Assembly: GCF_900107395.1 (NCBI RefSeq)
Contig: NZ_FNPW01000013.1
Span: forward strand, 62,001-126,000
Reading direction: 5' to 3'
Source: Pseudomonas sp. NFIX28
GTDB lineage: Bacteria > Pseudomonadota > Gammaproteobacteria > Pseudomonadales > Pseudomonadaceae
DNA: 64,000 nucleotides
The notes under the pieces were generated by a model, which was given only the letters and a program-made list of their open reading frames with translations, was not told where the DNA came from and ran no database searches. Positions within the stretch are counted from its first letter, which is position 1. Each line of letters opens with the position of its first letter. Below, piece by piece: positions 32,044 to 42,410 of this stretch. A program made the translations under genes and the position numbers.

Positions 32044-32904
32044 ATGTCGACCCTGTTGGTGCTCTGCCGCTTCGTGCATTTCGCGGCAGTCCTGCTGCTG
32101 TTCGGAGCCTGGGTATTCAGGCCCCTGCTGTTGGGGCGCGAGCCCGTTGCCGCCTTGGATCGCCGCCTGACGCGACTCGGCCGCTGGCTGGCCGGAATCG
32201 CCCTGGCCACCGGCATCTGTTGGTTGCTGCTGATCACCGCCAGCATGGCCGGCAGCGGCGCCGCGGCCCTGGACCCGGCGACCTTGCGACTGGTATTGGG
32301 CAAAACTTTTTTCGGCCAGGTATGGACCTGGCATCTGCTGCTCAATGGCGCGCTGCTGGTTCTGCTGCTGACCCGCCTGGGTGAGCGGCTGGCGCTACGG
32401 CTGACCCTCGCCGCCCTGCTGCTGGCCACCCTCGCCCCCGTGGGCCACGGCGCCATGCTCGACGGCCTCAGCGGCCAGTTGCTGATCCTCAACCAGATTG
32501 TCCACCTGGGCTGCGTCAGCCTGTGGCTCGGCGGTTTGCTGATGCTGCTGATGATTCTGCGCCAGCCCGACAGCCTGCCGCTGGGCCCGCTGTTGCAGCG
32601 TTTCAGTGGGGTCGGTTACGGGCTGGTGGCCGGGTTGAGCCTCAGCGGGCTGATCAATGTGCGGGTGCTGACCGGCCAGCTGTGGCCGACACCGCTGCTG
32701 TCCGGCTTTGCCCTGATCCTGCTGATCAAGGTGCTGCTGGTGTGCGGCATGTTCGCCCTGGCCCTGTTCAACCGCCTGCGCATCGAGGACTGCCAGCAAC
32801 GCCTGGGCACCCTGCGCCGCAGCGTGCTGCTGGAATGGCTGCTGGGCATCGCCGCGGTGGCGGCCGTATCCCTGCTCGGCACCTTGCCGCCTCTCACCGC
32901 CTGA
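32044..32904 (+). CDS. copD: CopD-family inner-membrane copper protein
   Basis: A 286-residue protein with about eight membrane helices. It opens with L-C-R-F-V-H-F-A-A-V and has further His residues in W-T-W-H-L-L and L-N-Q-I-V-H-L-G-C-V-S-L-W-L-G-G, as in CopD/YebZ proteins thought to take copper from periplasmic CopC into the cytoplasm. It lies three bases after copC, so it is an operon. No CopA or CopB, and no copper sensor, is nearby, so this pair is likely for uptake or insertion rather than high-level resistance. Confidence 0.9.
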   Translation: MSTLLVLCRFVHFAAVLLLFGAWVFRPLLLGREPVAALDRRLTRLGRWLAGIALATGICWLLLITASMAGSGAAALDPATLRLVLGKTFFGQVWTWHLLLNGALLVLLLTRLGERLALRLTLAALLLATLAPVGHGAMLDGLSGQLLILNQIVHLGCVSLWLGGLLMLLMILRQPDSLPLGPLLQRFSGVGYGLVAGLSLSGLINVRVLTGQLWPTPLLSGFALILLIKVLLVCGMFALALFNRLRIEDCQQRLGTLRRSVLLEWLLGIAAVAAVSLLGTLPPLTA

Positions 32905-32920
32905 ACCCTGCCCGTCTTCG

Positions 32921-33020
32921 GTAGGAGCGAGGCTTGCCCGCGATAGGATCTTGAGTCCGACACCAACTCCGGACCTGTATCGACCGGGCTGGCGCCTTCG
33001 CGGGCAAGCCTCGCTCCTAC
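32921..33020. repeat. Opposed REP pair between convergent genes
   Basis: gtaggagcgaggcttgcccgcg at 32921-32942 and its inverse cgcgggcaagcctcgctcctac at 32999-33020 can pair over 22 bases. They fill the gap between copD and the convergent HlyD gene, where they probably terminate both transcripts. Confidence 0.85.
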
Positions 33021-33032
33021 ACAAGCGTCGGG

Positions 33033-34151
33033 TCATTCGACCCGGGTATCCCCTTCCGCGGCCGTATCGATACTCACCACCACCGACATCCCCGGACGCA
33101 AGCGCTCGCTTTCCGCCTTATCGGGATCGACGGTGATGCGCACCGGTATCCGCTGGGCGATCTTGACGAAATTGCCGGTGGCGTTGTCGGCCTGCAACAA
33201 GGCGAACTCCGAACCGGTGGCCGGCGAAATGCGCTGCACATGGCCGTGGAATTTGCGGTGGTCGAGCGCATCGACGGTGAAGCTCGCGGGCTGGCCGACG
33301 CGGATGTTGTCCATCTGGGTCTCCTTCATGTTGGCGATCACCCAGAGCTGGTTCGGCACCAGCGCCATCAGCTGCGCACCGGAATTGACGTAGGCCCCCA
33401 GGCGCACGCCGATCTGCCCCAGCTGGCCGTCGCGCGGCGCGGTGACCCGGGTGTTGGACAGGTCGATCCGCGCCAGTTGCACCGCTGCCTCGGCATTGGC
33501 CACCGCGGCCTCCAGCGAACCGCGATTGACGATCACCGTCTGCAGGTCCTGGCGGGCGATGTCCAGCTGCGCCTGGGCCTGGGCCACCGCGGCGAGGGTC
33601 TGGGCATTGGCGGCGCGGGTCACGTCGAGGTCCCGCTGGGACACCGAACCGTCGGCGATCAGCTCCTGGTTACGCCGCAGGTCGGCGGCGCTCTTGCGCG
33701 CCTGGGCCTGGCTGTCGGCCAGCGCCGCCTGGCGCAGTTTGATGGTGGCTTCAGCGCTGTTGCGTTGCTGCACGACATTGGCCAGCGCCGCCTTCTGCGC
33801 CGCCAGCTGGGCCAGGGACTGCTCCAGGCGCTGCTTGTAGATGCGGTCGTCGAGGCGCACCAGCAGGTCGCCGGCCTTGACGAACTGGAAGTCCTGCACC
33901 GGCACCTCGAACATATAGCCGCTGAGCTGCGGCCCAATGATCGTCACCTGGCCGCGCACCAGGGCGTTCTCGGTGCTTTCTATGGGGCTGCTGAACGGCG
34001 GCAGCTGCCAGGCATAGAGCACGATCATTACCCCAGTGATGGCGATCGCGGCGAACCCCAGGGACGAGATGATCCGCACCCGCAGCGAACGCGGCCCGGT
34101 CACCGTCAGCTGGGACGGCCAGGGCAAGGTGCGGCTGGCCGGCAGCGTCAC
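33033..34151 (-). CDS. HlyD/EmrA-type membrane fusion protein (orphan)
   Basis: A 372-residue periplasmic adaptor. One N-terminal membrane helix (about 29-48), a biotinyl-lipoyl half-motif (G-Y-M-F-E-V-P-V-Q-D-F-Q-F-V-K-A-G-D-L-L), a long alpha-hairpin with Gln/Ala-rich heptads (about 105-220), then N-T-R-V-T-A-P-R-D-G-Q-L-G and a C-terminal beta-barrel. It resembles adaptors for MFS (EmrB) or FusC-type pumps. No pump gene lies in this cluster. The start is uncertain: GTG 34151 has no clear ribosome site, and the frame stays open for 16 more codons upstream. It follows bkdR by 58 bases in the same direction. Confidence 0.8.
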   Translation of the reverse strand: MTLPASRTLPWPSQLTVTGPRSLRVRIISSLGFAAIAITGVMIVLYAWQLPPFSSPIESTENALVRGQVTIIGPQLSGYMFEVPVQDFQFVKAGDLLVRLDDRIYKQRLEQSLAQLAAQKAALANVVQQRNSAEATIKLRQAALADSQAQARKSAADLRRNQELIADGSVSQRDLDVTRAANAQTLAAVAQAQAQLDIARQDLQTVIVNRGSLEAAVANAEAAVQLARIDLSNTRVTAPRDGQLGQIGVRLGAYVNSGAQLMALVPNQLWVIANMKETQMDNIRVGQPASFTVDALDHRKFHGHVQRISPATGSEFALLQADNATGNFVKIAQRIPVRITVDPDKAESERLRPGMSVVVSIDTAAEGDTRVE

Positions 34152-34209
34152 CCAGGTGTTCAGCGGGACGCTCTGAGATGGGCGGTGTCTGCGCGGCCCT
34201 CAATAAAGC

Positions 34210-34698
34210 TCAACTCCCCAGGGTCAAGCCATTGGCCGGCAGCGGCAGCGCGGTCTTGTAGCGCACCTGCTTGAGGGCGAAGCTGGAGCGGATGTTGGCC
34301 ACGCCCGGCACCTTGGTCAGGAAGTCCATCATGAAGCGCTCCAGGGCCTGGATGGTCGGCACCAGCACGCGGATCAGGTAGTCCGGGTCGCCGGCCATCA
34401 GGTAGCACTCCATGACTTCCGGGCGGTCGGCGATGGCCTCTTCGAAGTGCTGCAGCGCCTCCTCCACCTGCTTCTCCAGGCTGACATGAATGAACACGTT
34501 GACGTGCAGCCCCAGCAAGTCGGCATCCAGCAGGGTCACCTGCTCGCGGATCAGCCCCAGTTCCTCCATGGCGCGCACGCGGTTGAAGCATGGGGTCGGC
34601 GAGAGGTTCACCGAACGGGCGAGGTCGGCGTTGGTGATACGGGCATTCTCCTGGAGGCTGTTGAGAATGCCGATGTCGGTACGGTCCAGTTTGCGCAT
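34210..34698 (-). CDS. bkdR: Lrp-type activator of the bkd operon
   Basis: A 162-residue Lrp/AsnC protein. N-terminal helix-turn-helix (L-D-R-T-D-I-G-I-L-N-S-L-Q-E-N-A-R-I-T-N-A-D-L-A-R, then S-P-T-P-C-F-N-R-V-R) and the RAM ligand domain (V-M-E-C-Y-L-M-A-G-D-P-D-Y-L-I-R-V, the Lrp effector site). ATG 34698 fits the BkdR length; four extra codons upstream are possible. In P. putida BkdR responds to branched-chain amino acids and activates bkdA1A2B-lpdV (established). The divergent position here, 185 bases from bkdA1, is the same. Confidence 0.93.
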   Translation of the reverse strand: MRKLDRTDIGILNSLQENARITNADLARSVNLSPTPCFNRVRAMEELGLIREQVTLLDADLLGLHVNVFIHVSLEKQVEEALQHFEEAIADRPEVMECYLMAGDPDYLIRVLVPTIQALERFMMDFLTKVPGVANIRSSFALKQVRYKTALPLPANGLTLGS

Positions 34699-34883
34699 GA
34701 GACAAATCAACCTGTTTTTTATGTTTATGCAGATTTTTTATCTGCAAATCGTCTCAAGCGCAACGAAACAGAGATAAATATTCTCCTTGGCCCGGCCTAT
34801 GATTGTTGTAGGACAAGATTTCTTCACCCAAGAATGATTGCCAGCTCACTACAAGAAATTCACAAGATCGAGCGTAGACAGCC

Positions 34884-36119
34884 ATGACCCAAGCGTATGA
34901 ACCGCTGCGCCTGCACGTGCCCGAACCCTCAGGCCGTCCCGGTTGCAAAACCGACTTCTCCTACCTGCGCCTGACCGACGCCGGCACGGTGCGCAAACCC
35001 TCCATCGATGTAGAACCCGCCGACACCGCCGACCTGGCCCGTGGCCTGATCCGCGTGCTCGACGACCAGGGCAATGCCCTCGGTCCCTGGGCCGACAACG
35101 TGCCGGTGCAGATCCTGCGCCAGGGCATGCGCGCCATGCTCAAGACGCGGATCTTCGACAACCGCATGGTGGTCGCCCAGCGCCAGAAGAAGATGTCGTT
35201 CTACATGCAGAGCCTCGGCGAGGAAGCCATCGGCAGTGCCCAGGCGCTGGCGCTGAACATCGACGACATGTGCTTCCCCACCTACCGCCAGCAAAGCATC
35301 CTGATGGCCCGCGACGTGCCGCTGGTGGACATGATCTGCCAGCTGTTGTCCAACGAGCGCGATCCGCTCAAGGGCCGCCAACTGCCGATCATGTATTCGG
35401 TCAAGGAAGCCGGTTTCTTCACCATCTCCGGCAACCTGGCCACCCAGTTCGTGCAGGGCGTGGGTTGGGGCATGGCCTCGGCGATCAAGGGCGATACCAA
35501 GATCGCCTCGGCCTGGATCGGCGACGGCGCCACCGCCGAGTCGGACTTCCACACCGCCCTGACCTTTGCCCACGTGTACCGCGCGCCGGTGATCCTCAAC
35601 GTGGTCAACAACCAGTGGGCGATCTCCACCTTCCAGGCCATCGCCGGCGGTGAAGCCACCACCTTCGCCGGACGCGGCGTCGGTTGCGGCATCGCCTCGC
35701 TGCGGGTGGACGGCAACGATTTCATCGCGGTCTACGCCGCCTCCGCCTGGGCCGCCGAACGCGCCCGGCGCAACCTCGGCCCGACCCTGATCGAATGGGT
35801 GACCTACCGCGCCGGCCCGCACTCGACTTCCGACGACCCGTCGAAGTACCGCCCGGCCGACGACTGGAGCCACTTCCCCCTCGGCGACCCGATCGCCCGC
35901 CTCAAGCAGCACCTGATCAAGATCGGCCAGTGGTCCGAAGAGGAACACGCCACGGTCAGCGCCGAACTGGAAGCCGAAGTCATCGCCGCGCAGAAGCAGG
36001 CCGAGCAGTACGGCACCCTCGCCGGCGGGCAGATCCCCAGCGCCGCGACCATGTTCGAGGACGTCTACAAGGAAATGCCCGAGCACCTCAAGCGCCAACG
36101 CCAGCAACTGGGAATCTGA
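34884..36119 (+). CDS. bkdA1: Branched-chain 2-keto acid dehydrogenase E1 alpha
   Basis: A 411-residue thiamine-diphosphate-dependent decarboxylase subunit. W-I-G-D-G-A-T-A-E-S-D-F-H ... V-V-N-N-Q-W-A-I-S is the TPP/Mg motif (G-D-G ... N-N). The R-A-G-P-H-S-T-S-D-D-P-S-K-Y-R segment is the phosphorylation-loop region of mammalian homologues. With BkdA2 it decarboxylates the keto acids of valine, leucine and isoleucine and acylates the lipoyl group of BkdB. The stop is one base before bkdA2. First gene of the operon, divergent from bkdR. Confidence 0.96.
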   Translation: MTQAYEPLRLHVPEPSGRPGCKTDFSYLRLTDAGTVRKPSIDVEPADTADLARGLIRVLDDQGNALGPWADNVPVQILRQGMRAMLKTRIFDNRMVVAQRQKKMSFYMQSLGEEAIGSAQALALNIDDMCFPTYRQQSILMARDVPLVDMICQLLSNERDPLKGRQLPIMYSVKEAGFFTISGNLATQFVQGVGWGMASAIKGDTKIASAWIGDGATAESDFHTALTFAHVYRAPVILNVVNNQWAISTFQAIAGGEATTFAGRGVGCGIASLRVDGNDFIAVYAASAWAAERARRNLGPTLIEWVTYRAGPHSTSDDPSKYRPADDWSHFPLGDPIARLKQHLIKIGQWSEEEHATVSAELEAEVIAAQKQAEQYGTLAGGQIPSAATMFEDVYKEMPEHLKRQRQQLGI

Positions 36120-36120
36120 C

Positions 36121-37179
<1,059 letters not shown>

Positions 37180-38469
37180 ATGGGCACGCACGTAATCAAG
37201 ATGCCGGACATCGGCGAAGGCATCGCAGAAGTAGAACTGGCGCAGTGGCACGTCAAGGTCGGCGACCTGGTGGTCGAGGATCAGGTGCTGGCCGACGTCA
37301 TGACCGACAAGGCCATGGTCGACATCCCCTCCCCGGTGCACGGCAAAGTCATCGCCCTGGGCGGCCAGCCCGGCGAGGTGATGGCGGTGGGCAGTGTGTT
37401 GATCAGCATCGAGGTCGAAGGCGCCGGCAACCTCAAGGCGTCCGATCAGCTGGTCAAGGAGCCCGCGGTTATTAAAGAAGCCGCACCGGCAGCGGCAGCG
37501 CCCAAGGTCGAGGCCGCGCCAGTGCTGGAAAGCAAACCCGCCGCCGCATGCCGCCCCGCGCCCCAGGCGCCGGTAGCCCGCGAGGCCGACGAGCGCCCGC
37601 TGGCCTCCCCGGCCGTGCGCAAGCATGCGCTGGACCTGGGCATCCAGCTGCGCCTGGTGCAGGGCAGCGGCCCGGCCGGCCGTATCCTCCACGAGGACCT
37701 GGACGCCTACCTGGCCCAGGGCACCCAGCATGCACGCAGCGGCTCGGCGCCGTCCGGCTATGCCCAGCGTCACGACGAAGAGCAGATCCCGGTGATCGGC
37801 ATGCGCCGCAAGATCGCCCAGCGCATGCAGGAAGCCACCCAGCGCGCCGCCCACTTCAGTTATGTCGAGGAAATCGACGTCACCGCCGTGGAAGAGCTGC
37901 GCGCGCACCTCAATGAAAAACACGGCGCCACCCGCGGCAAGCTGACCCTGCTGCCATTCCTGGTGCGGGCGCTGGTCGTGGCCCTGCGCGATTTCCCGCA
38001 GATCAACGCACGCTACGACGACGAAGCCCAGGTCATCACCCGCCACGGCGCGGTGCATGTCGGGGTGGCCACGCAAAGCGACGTCGGCCTGATGGTGCCG
38101 GTGGTACGCCACGCCGAAGCCCGCAGCCTGTGGGACAGCGCCGCGGAGATTTCCCGCCTGGCCACGGCCGCGCGCACGGGCAAGGCGGCCCGCGACGAAC
38201 TGTCCGGCTCAACCATCACCCTCACCAGCCTCGGCGCCCTGGGCGGCATCGTCAGCACGCCGGTGCTGAACCTGCCGGAAGTGGCAATCGTCGGGGTGAA
38301 CAAGATCATCGAACGGCCGATGGTGATCAAAGGCCAGGTGGTGATCCGCAAGATGATGAACCTCTCCAGCTCCTTCGATCACCGGGTGGTCGACGGCATG
38401 GACGCGGCGCTCTTCATCCAGGCCATTCGCGGCCTGCTCGAACAACCCGCCAGTCTTTTCGTTGAATAG
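37180..38469 (+). CDS. bkdB: Branched-chain 2-keto acid dehydrogenase E2 (lipoamide acyltransferase)
   Basis: A 429-residue protein with the normal E2 domain order. A single lipoyl domain with the modified lysine K44 (M-T-D-K-A-M), an Ala/Pro-rich flexible linker (about 95-135), a peripheral subunit-binding domain (A-S-P-A-V-R-K-H-A-L-D-L-G-I ... G-S-G-P-A-G-R-I-L), and the catalytic core ending in S-F-D-H-R-V-V-D-G-M-D (HxxxDG). It moves branched acyl groups from E1 to CoA and forms the complex core. Confidence 0.95.
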   Translation: MGTHVIKMPDIGEGIAEVELAQWHVKVGDLVVEDQVLADVMTDKAMVDIPSPVHGKVIALGGQPGEVMAVGSVLISIEVEGAGNLKASDQLVKEPAVIKEAAPAAAAPKVEAAPVLESKPAAACRPAPQAPVAREADERPLASPAVRKHALDLGIQLRLVQGSGPAGRILHEDLDAYLAQGTQHARSGSAPSGYAQRHDEEQIPVIGMRRKIAQRMQEATQRAAHFSYVEEIDVTAVEELRAHLNEKHGATRGKLTLLPFLVRALVVALRDFPQINARYDDEAQVITRHGAVHVGVATQSDVGLMVPVVRHAEARSLWDSAAEISRLATAARTGKAARDELSGSTITLTSLGALGGIVSTPVLNLPEVAIVGVNKIIERPMVIKGQVVIRKMMNLSSSFDHRVVDGMDAALFIQAIRGLLEQPASLFVE

Positions 38470-38487
38470 GCATTCCTGGAGCAAGGC

Positions 38488-39879
38488 ATGCAACAGACTC
38501 TGAACACTACATTGCTGATCATCGGCGGCGGCCCCGGCGGTTACGTGGCGGCGATCCGCGCCGGCCAGCTGGGCATCTCGACCATCCTGGTGGAAGGCCA
38601 GGCGCTGGGCGGCACCTGCCTGAACATCGGCTGCATCCCGTCCAAGGCGCTGATTCATGTCGCCGAGCAGTTCCACCAGGCCCGGCACCACAGCCAGGGC
38701 TCGCCCCTGGGCATCAACCTGTCCGCGCCGACCCTGGACATCGGCAAGAGCGTGGAATGGAAAGACGGCATCGTCGACCGCCTGACCACCGGCGTCGCCG
38801 CCCTGCTGAAAAAGCACAAGGTCCAGGTGATCCAGGGCTGGGCCAAGGTTGTCGACGGCAAGACCGTGGACATCGAAGGCACCGACACCCGCATCCAGTG
38901 CGAGCACCTGCTGCTGGCCAGCGGTTCGAAAAGCGTCAATCTGCCGATGCTGCCGATTGGCGGGCCGATCATCTCCTCCACCGAAGCCCTGGCGCCCAAG
39001 GCCCTGCCCAAGCGTTTGATCGTGGTCGGCGGCGGCTATATCGGCCTGGAACTGGGCATCGCCTACCGCAAGCTCGGCGCCGAGGTCAGCGTGGTCGAGG
39101 CCCAGGAGCGCATTCTGCCGGCCTACGATAGCGAGCTGACCCAGCCGGTGCTCGAATCGGTGAAGCAACTGGGGATCAAGCTTTACCTCAAGCACAGCGT
39201 CGAAGGTTTCGATGCCGCGACCCACACCTTGCAGGTGCGCGACCCGAACGGCGACAGCCTGAAGCTGGAAACCGACCAGGTGCTGGTGGCGGTCGGGCGC
39301 AAGCCCAACACCCAGGGCTGGAACCTCGAAGCGCTGAACCTGGAGATGAACGGCTCGGCCCTGCGTATCGACAACCGTTGCCAGACCAGCATGCGCAATG
39401 TCTGGGCCATCGGCGACCTCACCGGCGAACCGATGCTCGCGCACCGGGCCATGGCCCAGGGCGAGATGGTCGCCGAACTGATCGCCGGCCAGCATCGGGA
39501 GTTCAACCCCACGGCCATCGCCGCGGTGTGCTTCACCGACCCGGAGCTGGTGGTGGTCGGCAAGACCCCGGACGAAGCCAAGGCCGCCGGCCTGGACTGC
39601 ATCGTGTCGAGCTTCCCGTTCGCCGCCAACGGCCGCGCCATGACCCTGGAATCGAAAAGCGGTTTCGTGCGGGTGGTGGCACGCCGTGACAATCACCTGA
39701 TTGTCGGCTGGCAGGCGGTGGGCGTCGGCGTGTCCGAGCTGTCCACGGCCTTTGGCCAGTCGCTGGAAATGGGCGCGCGCCTGGAAGATATCGCCGGCAC
39801 CATCCACGCCCATCCGACCCTGGGCGAGGCGGTGCAGGAAGCGGCATTGCGCGCCCTGGGCCACGCCTTGCATCTGTAA
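38488..39879 (+). CDS. lpdV: Dihydrolipoamide dehydrogenase (E3) of the branched-chain complex
   Basis: A 463-residue flavoprotein. FAD motif I-G-G-G-P-G-G-Y-V-A near residue 12, redox-active pair in G-G-T-C-L-N-I-G-C-I-P-S-K, NAD motif V-V-G-G-G-Y-I-G-L-E-L-G, second FAD motif A-I-G-D-L-T-G-E-P, and the C-terminal H-A-H-P-T-L-G-E (catalytic His-Glu). LpdV is the E3 specific to this complex in Pseudomonas. It lies 18 bases after bkdB with a GGAGCAAGG site. It is followed by a long REP array. Confidence 0.95.
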   Translation: MQQTLNTTLLIIGGGPGGYVAAIRAGQLGISTILVEGQALGGTCLNIGCIPSKALIHVAEQFHQARHHSQGSPLGINLSAPTLDIGKSVEWKDGIVDRLTTGVAALLKKHKVQVIQGWAKVVDGKTVDIEGTDTRIQCEHLLLASGSKSVNLPMLPIGGPIISSTEALAPKALPKRLIVVGGGYIGLELGIAYRKLGAEVSVVEAQERILPAYDSELTQPVLESVKQLGIKLYLKHSVEGFDAATHTLQVRDPNGDSLKLETDQVLVAVGRKPNTQGWNLEALNLEMNGSALRIDNRCQTSMRNVWAIGDLTGEPMLAHRAMAQGEMVAELIAGQHREFNPTAIAAVCFTDPELVVVGKTPDEAKAAGLDCIVSSFPFAANGRAMTLESKSGFVRVVARRDNHLIVGWQAVGVGVSELSTAFGQSLEMGARLEDIAGTIHAHPTLGEAVQEAALRALGHALHL

Positions 39880-39912
39880 AAACGCAACACCGGGAGGCAA
39901 CACCCCGCCCCT

Positions 39913-40290
39913 GTAGCCGCTGCCGCAGGCTGCGATAAGGCCCGCAGGGCCTTCAAGGATCTCAAGAGCACGTCCTCTTCGAGGCCGATCGCAGCCTGCG
40001 GCAGCGGCTACAAGGGGCGAGGCAGGCCCGGGTCATGGCAGCGATATCCGTAGGAGCGAGGCTTGCCCGCGAAAACGTCGGCACAGGCGGCCCAAGATTA
40101 CTGCCGTACTCGCGGGCGCTTTCGCGAGCAAGCTTCGCTCCTACGGGTGCAGGCCTGGGTGATCACGGTGGTAGCCGTAGGAGCGAGGCTTGCCCGCGAA
40201 GACGTCGGCACAGACGGCTCAAGATTCGTGCCGGGCTCACGGGCGCTTTCGCGAGCAAGCTTCGCTCCTACGGGTGCAGGTCCGGGGGAT
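39913..40290. repeat. REP array between lpdV and ilvE
   Basis: A doublet of the first family (39913-40011) is followed by four units of the second family in alternating orientation: gtaggagcgaggcttgcccgcg at 40050 and 40177, and cgcgagcaagcttcgctcctacg at about 40123 and 40250. The block 40040-40160 recurs at 40167-40287 with few changes, so a pair was tandemly duplicated (about 127 bases). No gene is seen in 39880-40466; the small ORFs here are frames through the repeats. Confidence 0.88.
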
Positions 40291-40466
40291 CGCGGGGTAT
40301 CCGTAAAAGCGGTGATGGGAGGACTCATGAGCAGGCTAAGTTTTTTTGTTCACCCTCCCATCGCCCGGGATGCGGTGGCCCCCTGGAATGCAGTATTGTT
40401 GTGCCCATTCAAAAAACGTCAGAAGCCTTGAACCGTTGCGACGGTTGTTAAGCGATAGAGGGTGTC

Positions 40467-41486
40467 ATGGGTAACGAAAGCATCAATTGGGACAAGCTGG
40501 GTTTTGACTACATCAAGACAGACAAGCGCTATCTGTCGCACTGGCGTAATGGCGAGTGGGACAAAGGCACCCTGACCGAAGATAACGTGCTGCACATCAG
40601 CGAAGGCTCCACGGCCCTTCACTATGGCCAGCAGTGCTTCGAAGGCCTGAAGGCCTACCGCTGCAAGGACGGTTCGATCAACCTGTTCCGCCCGGACCAG
40701 AACGCCGCTCGCATGCAACGCAGCTGCGCGCGCCTGCTGATGCCGCAGGTGTCCACCGAGCAGTTCGTCGAAGCGTGCAAGCAAGTAGTACGTGCCAACG
40801 AGCGTTTCATCCCGCCTTACGGCACCGGCGGCGCGCTGTACCTGCGCCCGTTCGTGATCGGCGTGGGTGACAACATCGGCGTGCGCACCGCCCCCGAATT
40901 CATCTTCTCGATCTTCGCCATTCCGGTCGGCGCCTACTTCAAGGGCGGCCTGACCCCGCACAACTTCCTGATCTCCAGCTACGACCGCGCAGCGCCACAA
41001 GGCACCGGCGCGGCCAAGGTCGGTGGCAACTACGCCGCCAGCCTGATGCCAGGTTCGGAAGCCAAGAAGAAGCACTTCGCCGATTGCATCTACCTGGACC
41101 CGCTGACCCACTCGAAGATCGAGGAAGTCGGTTCGGCCAACTTCTTCGGCATCACCCACGATGACAAATTCGTCACGCCGAAGTCGCCGTCGGTACTGCC
41201 GGGCATCACCCGCCTGTCGCTGATCGAATTGGCCAAGACCCGTCTGGGCCTGGAAGTGGTCGAAGGCGACGTGCTGATCGACAAGCTGTCGGACTTCAAG
41301 GAAGCCGGCGCCTGCGGTACCGCCGCGGTGATCACGCCGATCGGCGGCATCGAGTACCAGGACAAGCTGCACGTGTTCTACAGCGAAAAAGAAGTCGGCC
41401 CGATCACCCAGAAGCTCTACAAAGAGCTGACCGGCGTGCAGACCGGCGACATCGAAGCGCCAGCCGGCTGGATCGTCAAGGTCTGA
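40467..41486 (+). CDS. ilvE: Branched-chain amino acid aminotransferase
   Basis: A 339-residue fold-type IV PLP enzyme. The PLP lysine is K184 in G-A-A-K-V-G-G-N-Y-A-A-S, with H-Y-G-Q-Q-C-F-E-G-L-K-A-Y (about 52-64), Y-L-R-P-F and the S-A-N-F-F-G type substrate/cofactor segment. It is the long (eukaryotic-like) group of BCATs. It interconverts Val/Leu/Ile and their keto acids, which the bkd complex upstream oxidises. It has its own upstream region after the REP array and a strong terminator behind. Confidence 0.94.
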   Translation: MGNESINWDKLGFDYIKTDKRYLSHWRNGEWDKGTLTEDNVLHISEGSTALHYGQQCFEGLKAYRCKDGSINLFRPDQNAARMQRSCARLLMPQVSTEQFVEACKQVVRANERFIPPYGTGGALYLRPFVIGVGDNIGVRTAPEFIFSIFAIPVGAYFKGGLTPHNFLISSYDRAAPQGTGAAKVGGNYAASLMPGSEAKKKHFADCIYLDPLTHSKIEEVGSANFFGITHDDKFVTPKSPSVLPGITRLSLIELAKTRLGLEVVEGDVLIDKLSDFKEAGACGTAAVITPIGGIEYQDKLHVFYSEKEVGPITQKLYKELTGVQTGDIEAPAGWIVKV

Positions 41487-41501
41487 CCTGACCCCGGCAG
41501 C

Positions 41502-41541
41502 AAAAAGCCCGCCCTTCACTTGCGTGATCGGCGGGCTTTTT
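41502..41541. terminator. Bidirectional intrinsic terminator
   Basis: aaaaagcccgcc pairs perfectly with ggcgggcttttt around a 16-base loop. A run of A on one side and T on the other allows function in both directions, ending ilvE and the convergent transglutaminase operon. Confidence 0.92.
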
Positions 41542-41612
41542 ATTGCCCTCTGTTCGTCCAGCCGGCCCGCCGCGGTCTTCGCGCCAGGCCTTATGGATAG
41601 GCGAGATCGCGG

Positions 41613-42410
41613 TTACTGATGCTGGACCTGGAACATCGAGTTCACCTGGACCTGCGCCAGCATGTGCTCGGCACCGCCGCCGCGACGCATGCCGCGCACC
41701 GGGCAGGCGTCGAGGTAGTCGAGGCCGACCGCCAGCTTCAGGTGCCGCTCCGGCCGCGCCAGGCGGTTGGTCACGTCGAAGCTGTACCAGCCATCGTCGA
41801 TCCAGGCCTCGGCCCAGGCATGGCTGGCCAGGTGGCTTTCGTCTTCGGTGCACAGGTAGCCGGAGACATACCGCGCGGGAATCCCCAGGCCGCGGGCGCA
41901 GGCCAGGAACGCGTGGGTGTGGTCCTGGCAGACCCCGGCACGGCCGGCGAAAGCCTCGGCAGCGGTGGTGTCCACCGTGGTCGCGCCGGGGCTGTAGGCG
42001 ATGTGCGCGGCCAGGGCATGCATCAACTCGATCAGCGCCGCGCGGTCGCGCCGGGTGCCGCAGTGCTGCGCGGCAAAGGCGCCGAGGGCGGCGTCGGCCT
42101 TGGTCAGCGGGCTGCTGCGCAGGAACGGCAGCGGCGACTGGCTGTCGTGCTCCATCTCGCGGGCCTGATCGATCTCCACCTGGCCGTAGGCGCTCAGGAC
42201 CAGCGCGCCATGGGGCTCGTCCATGGTCAGCACGTGCAGGATATTGCCGTAGGGGTCGAGCTGGCTGCGCACCAGGCGCGGCAGTTCCAGGTGCCATTCG
42301 AGGATGTGCTGGCGCTCGCTGTCCTGCGGGGTCAGGCGCAGGAACTGGATGCTGGTGCAGACTTCGTCGGCGTAGCTGTAGGTGGTGTCGTGGCGTATGG
42401 AAAGTTTCAT
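41613..42410 (-). CDS. Transglutaminase-like cysteine peptidase family protein
   Basis: A 265-residue protein. An N-terminal beta domain (L-S-I-R-H-D-T-T-Y-S-Y) is followed by the transglutaminase core: G-V-C-Q-D-H-T-H (catalytic Cys), S-H-A-W-A-E-A-W (catalytic His) and F-D-V-T-N (Asp). I chose ATG 42410 because it has GGAGG eight bases upstream and overlaps the previous stop (ATGA). The three genes 41613-44770 form the widespread ATP-grasp/alpha-E/transglutaminase set, thought to make or trim a peptide-like bond; the product is not established. Confidence 0.9.
   Translation of the reverse strand: MKLSIRHDTTYSYADEVCTSIQFLRLTPQDSERQHILEWHLELPRLVRSQLDPYGNILHVLTMDEPHGALVLSAYGQVEIDQAREMEHDSQSPLPFLRSSPLTKADAALGAFAAQHCGTRRDRAALIELMHALAAHIAYSPGATTVDTTAAEAFAGRAGVCQDHTHAFLACARGLGIPARYVSGYLCTEDESHLASHAWAEAWIDDGWYSFDVTNRLARPERHLKLAVGLDYLDACPVRGMRRGGGAEHMLAQVQVNSMFQVQHQ

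Noticed and set aside
39913..40290. Possible CRISPR-like array between lpdV and ilvE
   Set aside because: Repeats alternate in orientation, belong to two REP families and have irregular spacing. There are no unique spacers of uniform length and no cas genes.
40098..40451. Several 76-138 codon frames in the REP array before ilvE
   Set aside because: Their translations repeat the same R-S-E-A-C-P / A-S-L-A-P-T words in every REP, the usual sign of translated repeats.
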